From PKWO01 sp036384915 (lineage in GTDB: Bacteria > Pseudomonadota > Gammaproteobacteria > Burkholderiales > Burkholderiaceae_D): a stretch of DNA of 34,252 nt. The stretch lies in NCBI GenBank assembly GCA_036384915.1, contig DASVLJ010000059.1:1-34252 (forward strand). The letters run 5' to 3'. The notes under the pieces are model-generated. The model saw nothing but the letters and a program-made list of their open reading frames with translations. It was not told the DNA's origin and did no database searches. The translations under genes were made by a program, and so were the position numbers. Positions 30,556-34,252 of this stretch are shown here, one piece after another (within the stretch, counting starts at the first letter, position 1; each line of letters opens with the position of its first letter).

Positions 30556-31409
30556 CGAACGATTCGGCGCATTACACTATTCCGCGCGAACCAGGGCGGA
30601 TCGAGGCCGTCGTACTCGCGGTGTTGATGCATGCCTTGCTGTTCACCTTCCTGTGGATCGGCATCAACTGGGTCAGCCAGACGCCGCAAAGCATCGACCC
30701 GGACTACGTGGTCACGCAGCAGGAACTCGATGTGCAGCAACCACAGCCTGAACCCGTGCCGGTGCCCACGCCCAAGGTGGAAGACCGGACGCCGCCGGTG
30801 CCCGATGCCGATATCGCCACCGCGCAGGAAAAGAAACGGCTGAAGCAGGAGAAGGAAGAGCAGGAAAAAATCGCCCAGCAGAAGAAGCTGGACGAGCAGC
30901 GCAAGCAGGAAGAACTGGACAAGCAAAAGGCAAAAGAGGAAGCCGACAAGAAGCGCGAAGAAGAGAAAGAAAAAGAGAAAGAGAAAAAGCTCGCCGAGAA
31001 GAAAGAGCAGCAGGAAGAACAGAAGAAGATGCAAAAGCTGCGCGACGAGGAAAGAGCGCGCATCACGCGCGAAGCCGGCGGCAACCCCGGCACCGGCAGC
31101 CCGAGCGCGCCGGGCAAGCCGGGCGGCAATGGCGCCTGGATCGGCAAGGTGCAAGCCAAGATCAAGAGCTTGATCGTCTTCAATGCGCCGCCGGGCGCCG
31201 ACCAGAATGCGACGGCGCAATTCGCGGTTTCCCTGCTGCCGGACGGCTCGGTGGCCTCGGTCAAATTGACCAGCTCTTCCGGGAATCCGGCCTGGGACGA
31301 TGCGGTCAAACGTGCCATTGAAAACGCCGCGCCCTACCCGTTCGACAGCGCCACGGGTTCGGTGCCGCGCCAATTTACCAGTTCGAACCGCCTGGGCGAC
31401 CAGAAGTGA
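30552..31409 (+). CDS. tolA: Tol-Pal system protein TolA
   Basis: TolA links the TolQR motor to TolB and Pal across the periplasm. The 285-residue protein has an N-terminal membrane anchor (about 18-40), a Pro-rich patch (about 65-85), a long Lys/Glu/Gln-rich alpha-helical domain II (about 92-175) and a C-terminal globular domain III (about 195-285). Domain III carries the TonB/TolA-type fold: ATAQFAVSLLPDGSVASVKL. It is shorter than E. coli TolA because of a shorter helix. Its C-terminus resembles the orphan TonB-like protein at 19382. Confidence 0.95.
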   Translation: MTNDSAHYTIPREPGRIEAVVLAVLMHALLFTFLWIGINWVSQTPQSIDPDYVVTQQELDVQQPQPEPVPVPTPKVEDRTPPVPDADIATAQEKKRLKQEKEEQEKIAQQKKLDEQRKQEELDKQKAKEEADKKREEEKEKEKEKKLAEKKEQQEEQKKMQKLRDEERARITREAGGNPGTGSPSAPGKPGGNGAWIGKVQAKIKSLIVFNAPPGADQNATAQFAVSLLPDGSVASVKLTSSSGNPAWDDAVKRAIENAAPYPFDSATGSVPRQFTSSNRLGDQK

Positions 31410-31448
31410 CCGGGCGCGTCACACCATTCATTTGAAAGACCAGCGAAC

Positions 31449-32723
31449 ATGATGAAATCCCTGTTACGATTCGCCGCCCTGCTCCTGCTGGCCAGCGCCC
31501 CGCTGCTGGCCCAGGCGCAGCTGCACATCACCACCGAAGGCGTAGGCAGCAAGCGCATCCCGATTGCCATCGCCGAATTCGCCGACGAAGGCACCGCACC
31601 GGAGCAGATGAGCGTCATCATCAAGGCCGACCTGGCGCGCAGCGGCTACTTCACCATCATCGACACGCCTTCCCCGATGTCGGAAACCACCAACGTCAAC
31701 TATAACGACTGGAAGACGCGCGGCGCGTTTGCCCTGTCGGTGGGCAGCGTGCAAAAGCTGGCCGACGGCCGCTTCGTGATCCGCTACCGCCTGTTCGATA
31801 TCGGCAAGGGTGCGCAGATTTCCGGCTTCGCCGAAACCGTCTACGCCGACCGCCTGCGCCTGGCGGCGCACAAGATCGCCGACGACATTTATGAAAAGCT
31901 GACCGGCATCCCGGGCGACTTTTCCACCCGCATCGCCTACGTCACCAAGGAAGGGCGTACCTACAAGCTGGTCGTGGCCGATGCCGACGGCAAGGGTGAA
32001 GTCGATGCCATGCGCTCGTCCGAACCGATCATTTCCCCGGTCTGGTCGCCCGACGGCACGCACCTCGCCGTTGTGTCGTTTGAAAAGCGCAAGCCCATCG
32101 TCTACGTGGTCGATCTGGTGCACGGCGAGCACCATGAAGTGGCCAACTTCAAGGGCAACAACTCGGCCCCGGCCTGGTCTCCGGACGGCAGCAAGCTCGC
32201 CGTGGCGCTGACGCTCTCGGGCAATACCCAGATCTACCTGATCAATTCGTCGGGCGGCGGCACGCCGGTCAGACTGACCACCAGCGCCGACATCGACACC
32301 GAACCGCGCTTCTCGCCCGACGGCCAAAGCATCTATTTCACCAGCAACCGCGGCGGCGGCCCCCAAATCTACCGGGTCGGCGTGGGCGGCGGCCAGGCCC
32401 AGCGCGTGACCTTCCACGGCGACTTCAATACCAGCCCGCGCATCTCGCCCGACGGCAAGACCCTGGCCTACGTATCGCGCCGCGAAGGCCAGTTCAATCT
32501 TTATGTACTGGACTTGGCAACTAATCAAGAGTTGCGCCTGTCCAACGGCAGCATGGATGAAGCCCCGAGCTTTTCGCCCAACGGCCGCTACATCATGTAT
32601 TCCACCGACATCGGGCACCGCAAGTCGCTCGCCGTCGTTTCGGTGGACGGCAGTGTGAAGCAAGCCTTGATGAACCAGGCGCTCGACATCAGCGAGCCCA
32701 CCTGGGGTCCGTTTATGAAATAA
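31449..32723 (+). CDS. tolB: Tol-Pal system beta-propeller protein TolB
   Basis: A 424-residue periplasmic protein that binds Pal and is pulled off it by TolA, freeing Pal to move to the division site. A signal peptide ends near AQAQ (about 21-23). The N-terminal alpha/beta domain (about 24-160) is followed by a beta-propeller with repeated PxWSPDG and xFSPDG blades, for example SPVWSPDGTHLA, PAWSPDGSKLA, EPRFSPDGQSI, SPRISPDGKTLA and APSFSPNGRYI. This is the TolB pattern. The ATG at 31449 is chosen. Its 39-bp gap after tolA has a weak ribosome site. Confidence 0.97.
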   Translation: MMKSLLRFAALLLLASAPLLAQAQLHITTEGVGSKRIPIAIAEFADEGTAPEQMSVIIKADLARSGYFTIIDTPSPMSETTNVNYNDWKTRGAFALSVGSVQKLADGRFVIRYRLFDIGKGAQISGFAETVYADRLRLAAHKIADDIYEKLTGIPGDFSTRIAYVTKEGRTYKLVVADADGKGEVDAMRSSEPIISPVWSPDGTHLAVVSFEKRKPIVYVVDLVHGEHHEVANFKGNNSAPAWSPDGSKLAVALTLSGNTQIYLINSSGGGTPVRLTTSADIDTEPRFSPDGQSIYFTSNRGGGPQIYRVGVGGGQAQRVTFHGDFNTSPRISPDGKTLAYVSRREGQFNLYVLDLATNQELRLSNGSMDEAPSFSPNGRYIMYSTDIGHRKSLAVVSVDGSVKQALMNQALDISEPTWGPFMK

Positions 32724-32738
32724 TGTTGTTTTACTTAA

Positions 32739-32754
32739 TTGGAACCCGTTCCAA
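32739..32754. promoter_or_regulatory. Operator-like palindrome between tolB and pal
   Basis: TTGGAAC and GTTCCAA flank two bases, a perfect 16-bp dyad. It sits 15 bp after the tolB stop and 64 bp before the pal ATG, where an internal pal promoter would be expected. Whether it is an operator or an mRNA element is unknown. Confidence 0.4.
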
Positions 32755-32818
32755 AATGGGCAGGAATCGATATCATGGCCGTTTTGAAAAGGGTTCCCAT
32801 ACCAACAAGGAGAAGAAG

Positions 32819-33328
32819 ATGCGCCAATATTCCGCTATCGCCCTCGCAGTCTCGGCTGCCCTGATGTTCGCCGGCTGCTCGTCGACCAAGCTCGACGAAA
32901 AACCGAAGATCGAAGACAAGCCGATGCAAACGGAAACGCCGAAGACCTCGGATACCCGTGCCGTGACCCCGATCACCACCACCGAACTGCCGGCCCCGAC
33001 GGATGCCAACCGCAGCGTGTATTTCGATTTCGACAGCTATGTCGTCAAGGACGAATTCGCGCCCGTAATCCAGGCCAACAGCAAGTACCTGGCCAGCAAG
33101 AAGGACCGCAAGGCGACCATCCAGGGCAACACCGACGAGCGCGGCACCGCCGAATACAACCTCGCGCTGGGCCAGAAGCGCGCCGAAGCCGTGCGCAAGT
33201 CGCTTGCGGCCATGGGCGTCGCCGATTCGCAGATGGAAGCAGTGTCTTTCGGCAAGGAAAAGCCGAAGGCCCAAGGCCACGACGAAGCTGCCTGGTCGCA
33301 GAACCGCCGCGCCGACATCGTCTATTGA
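32819..33328 (+). CDS. pal: Peptidoglycan-associated lipoprotein Pal
   Basis: A 169-residue outer-membrane lipoprotein that binds peptidoglycan and draws the outer membrane inward at the septum. A lipoprotein signal ends in the lipobox LMFAGC with Cys20 as the acylated residue. A Pro/Thr linker follows, then an OmpA-type peptidoglycan-binding domain (about 60-169) with VYFDFDSYVV, GNTDERGTAEYNLALGQKRA and SQNRRADIVY. The ATG at 32819 has AAGGAGAAGAAG directly upstream. The frame extends upstream to a TTG at 32723 but without support. Confidence 0.97.
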   Translation: MRQYSAIALAVSAALMFAGCSSTKLDEKPKIEDKPMQTETPKTSDTRAVTPITTTELPAPTDANRSVYFDFDSYVVKDEFAPVIQANSKYLASKKDRKATIQGNTDERGTAEYNLALGQKRAEAVRKSLAAMGVADSQMEAVSFGKEKPKAQGHDEAAWSQNRRADIVY

Positions 33329-33357
33329 TCCCACTGCCGATCGCCTGAACTGAGACC

Positions 33358-34110
33358 ATGTCCAAGACCGCAATAGCCGCGGCCCTGTCGGCCGTATTCA
33401 CGTTTGCCATGCTGCCGGCGCACGCCGGAATTTTCGACGACGACGAGGCGCGCAAAGCCATCATGGACTTGCGCACCAAGGTCGGCGACCTGCAGCAGGA
33501 AATCGACTCCAAGATGGCAGACAAGGCCGACAAGAGCGGCATGCTCGATCTGCTGAACCAGAACGAGCAATTGCGGCAGGAAGTCGCCCGCCTGCGCGGC
33601 CAGATCGAAGTCTTGACCAACGATCTGGCCGAAACGCAAAAGCGGCAAAAAGACTTCTACACCGACCTCGATGCCCGCCTGCGGAAGGTCGAGCCCGTGG
33701 CGGTCGACGTGAACGGCCAGGAAAAACAGGTCGATGCCAGTGAGCAGCGCGCCTATGAAAATGCCCAGGGCTTGTTTAAGGGCGGCGACTACAAGGGTGC
33801 GGCAACGGCCCTGCAGGATTTCCAGCGCCGCTACCCCGGCTCCGCCTATGGCGCCGATGCGCAATACATGCTCGGCAACAGCCTCTACCTGCAAAACGAC
33901 TACAAGGGCGCGCTGGCGGCCCAGCAAGTGGTGGTCCGCACCTATCCCGACAGCGACAAGGCGCCCGAAGCCCTGCTGTCGATTGCCACCTGCTATGTCG
34001 AATTGAAGGACAAGGCCGGCGCCAAGCGCGCGCTCAATATGCTGGTCGACAAATACGGCAGCTCGCCGCAGGCGGCGACGGCCAAGGAACGCTTGCGTGC
34101 GTTGAAATAA
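33358..34110 (+). CDS. cpoB: Cell division coordinator CpoB (YbgF)
   Basis: A 250-residue periplasmic protein that coordinates peptidoglycan synthesis by PBP1B with Tol-driven outer-membrane constriction. It has a signal peptide (about 1-23, ending AHA-G). A predicted coiled-coil trimerisation region (about 30-105) is followed by a C-terminal TPR domain (about 130-250) with EQRAYENAQGLFKGGDYKGA, FQRRYPGSAYGADAQYMLGN and TYPDSDKAPEALLSIATCY. It is the last gene of the tol-pal cluster. The IS element begins only 3 bp beyond its stop codon. Confidence 0.94.
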   Translation: MSKTAIAAALSAVFTFAMLPAHAGIFDDDEARKAIMDLRTKVGDLQQEIDSKMADKADKSGMLDLLNQNEQLRQEVARLRGQIEVLTNDLAETQKRQKDFYTDLDARLRKVEPVAVDVNGQEKQVDASEQRAYENAQGLFKGGDYKGAATALQDFQRRYPGSAYGADAQYMLGNSLYLQNDYKGALAAQQVVVRTYPDSDKAPEALLSIATCYVELKDKAGAKRALNMLVDKYGSSPQAATAKERLRALK

Positions 34111-34113
34111 TGC

Positions 34114-34252
34114 CAGGGCAATCGCATGAAGCCTTAACAGGTGAGCCCAAGTAATTTGGCGAGATAGTCTACATTCCAGCCCGCTTTGAGTCGCTTGTTG
34201 GCGACGCCGAGCTTGGTGGTCTTGTCATTTTTCAACAAATTCAGGGCGATAC
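34114..34252 (-). mobile_element. End of an ISAs1-like insertion sequence (extends past the window)
   Basis: The sequence changes abruptly after cpoB. The end CAGGGCAATCGCATGAAGCC at 34114-34133 directly follows the cpoB stop and may be the terminal inverted repeat, followed by the 3' end of a transposase gene on the minus strand. The opposite end and any target duplication are outside the window, so the boundaries are provisional. Confidence 0.6.
34134..34252 (-). CDS. ISAs1-family transposase, C-terminal fragment in window
   Basis: Only the last 38 codons and the stop (TAA at 34134-34136) are present; the gene runs off the right edge. The peptide IALNLLKNDKTTKLGVANKR, then LKAGWNVDYLAKLLGL, matches the C-terminal ending of ISAs1/DDE-Tnp transposases (ALNLL-K and KRLKAGW-YL motifs). 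There is no sign of a frameshift in the visible part, but integrity of the full gene cannot be checked. It is convergent with cpoB. Confidence 0.72.
   Translation of the reverse strand, partial: IALNLLKNDKTTKLGVANKRLKAGWNVDYLAKLLGLTC

Overview
The window is a high-GC chromosomal segment from a betaproteobacterium. It most resembles the Oxalobacteraceae (Massilia, Janthinobacterium, Duganella and relatives). This rests on gene content and order (glyA-nrdR-ribD-ribE, ribBA-ribH-nusB, a complete tol-pal cluster, a type IVa minor-pilin operon ending in pilY1) and on the style of the proteins; no database search was run. It reads as core chromosome with one mobile element just entering at the right edge.

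Layout. 1-1863 (minus): the N-terminal two thirds of dnaX, preceded by a TetR-family regulator. 1918-3576 (plus): an AidB-type acyl-CoA dehydrogenase, divergent from the TetR gene. 3582-5570 (minus): a secreted S9-family peptidase. Upstream of it, and overlapping a spurious N-terminal extension of its reading frame, lies the SRP RNA gene ffs (5645-5740). 5831-7315 (minus): ubiD. 7316-7800: an AT-rich divergent region with a strong sigma70-type promoter and a long structured leader ending in a terminator-like hairpin, just before a membrane-anchored SLT transglycosylase gene (7801-8793). 8971-12333 (minus): ribBA-ribH-nusB-aminotransferase, where RibBA carries a decayed GTP cyclohydrolase II domain. 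12839-15223 (plus): a TonB-dependent receptor. 15498-18969 (minus): glyA-nrdR-ribD-ribE, headed by a clear ZTP (pfl) riboswitch.

19382-27745 (minus) is a tightly packed operon for the type IV pilus tip and minor pilins: pilE-like, fimT, pilV, pilW, pilX, pilY1. It is followed by a TonB/TolA-C-terminal-domain protein. 27746-28073 is a divergent intergenic region with a short degenerate tandem repeat. 28074-34110 (plus): ydfG, then ybgC-tolQ-tolR-tolA-tolB-pal-cpoB, the envelope-constriction machine. 34114-34252 (minus) is the end of an ISAs1-like insertion sequence placed directly after the cpoB stop codon.

How the genes work together. The two riboflavin blocks supply RibD, RibE, RibH and the RibB half of RibBA. 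A separate GTP cyclohydrolase II must be encoded elsewhere if the RibA-like domain is inactive. The glyA operon is predicted to sense ZTP (AICAR triphosphate), which signals 10-formyl-THF shortage, so one-carbon supply and, by cotranscription, nrdR and ribDE may follow folate status. The pilus operon would supply the PilY1 tip adhesin and its priming complex. The Tol-Pal cluster links inner membrane, peptidoglycan and outer membrane during division. I found no wholly new system. The most rewarding places for follow-up are the RNA elements (ZTP leader with competing stems, ffs, the long 7484-7775 leader), the orphan TonB-like protein attached to the pilus operon, and the unusual prepilin site of FimT.
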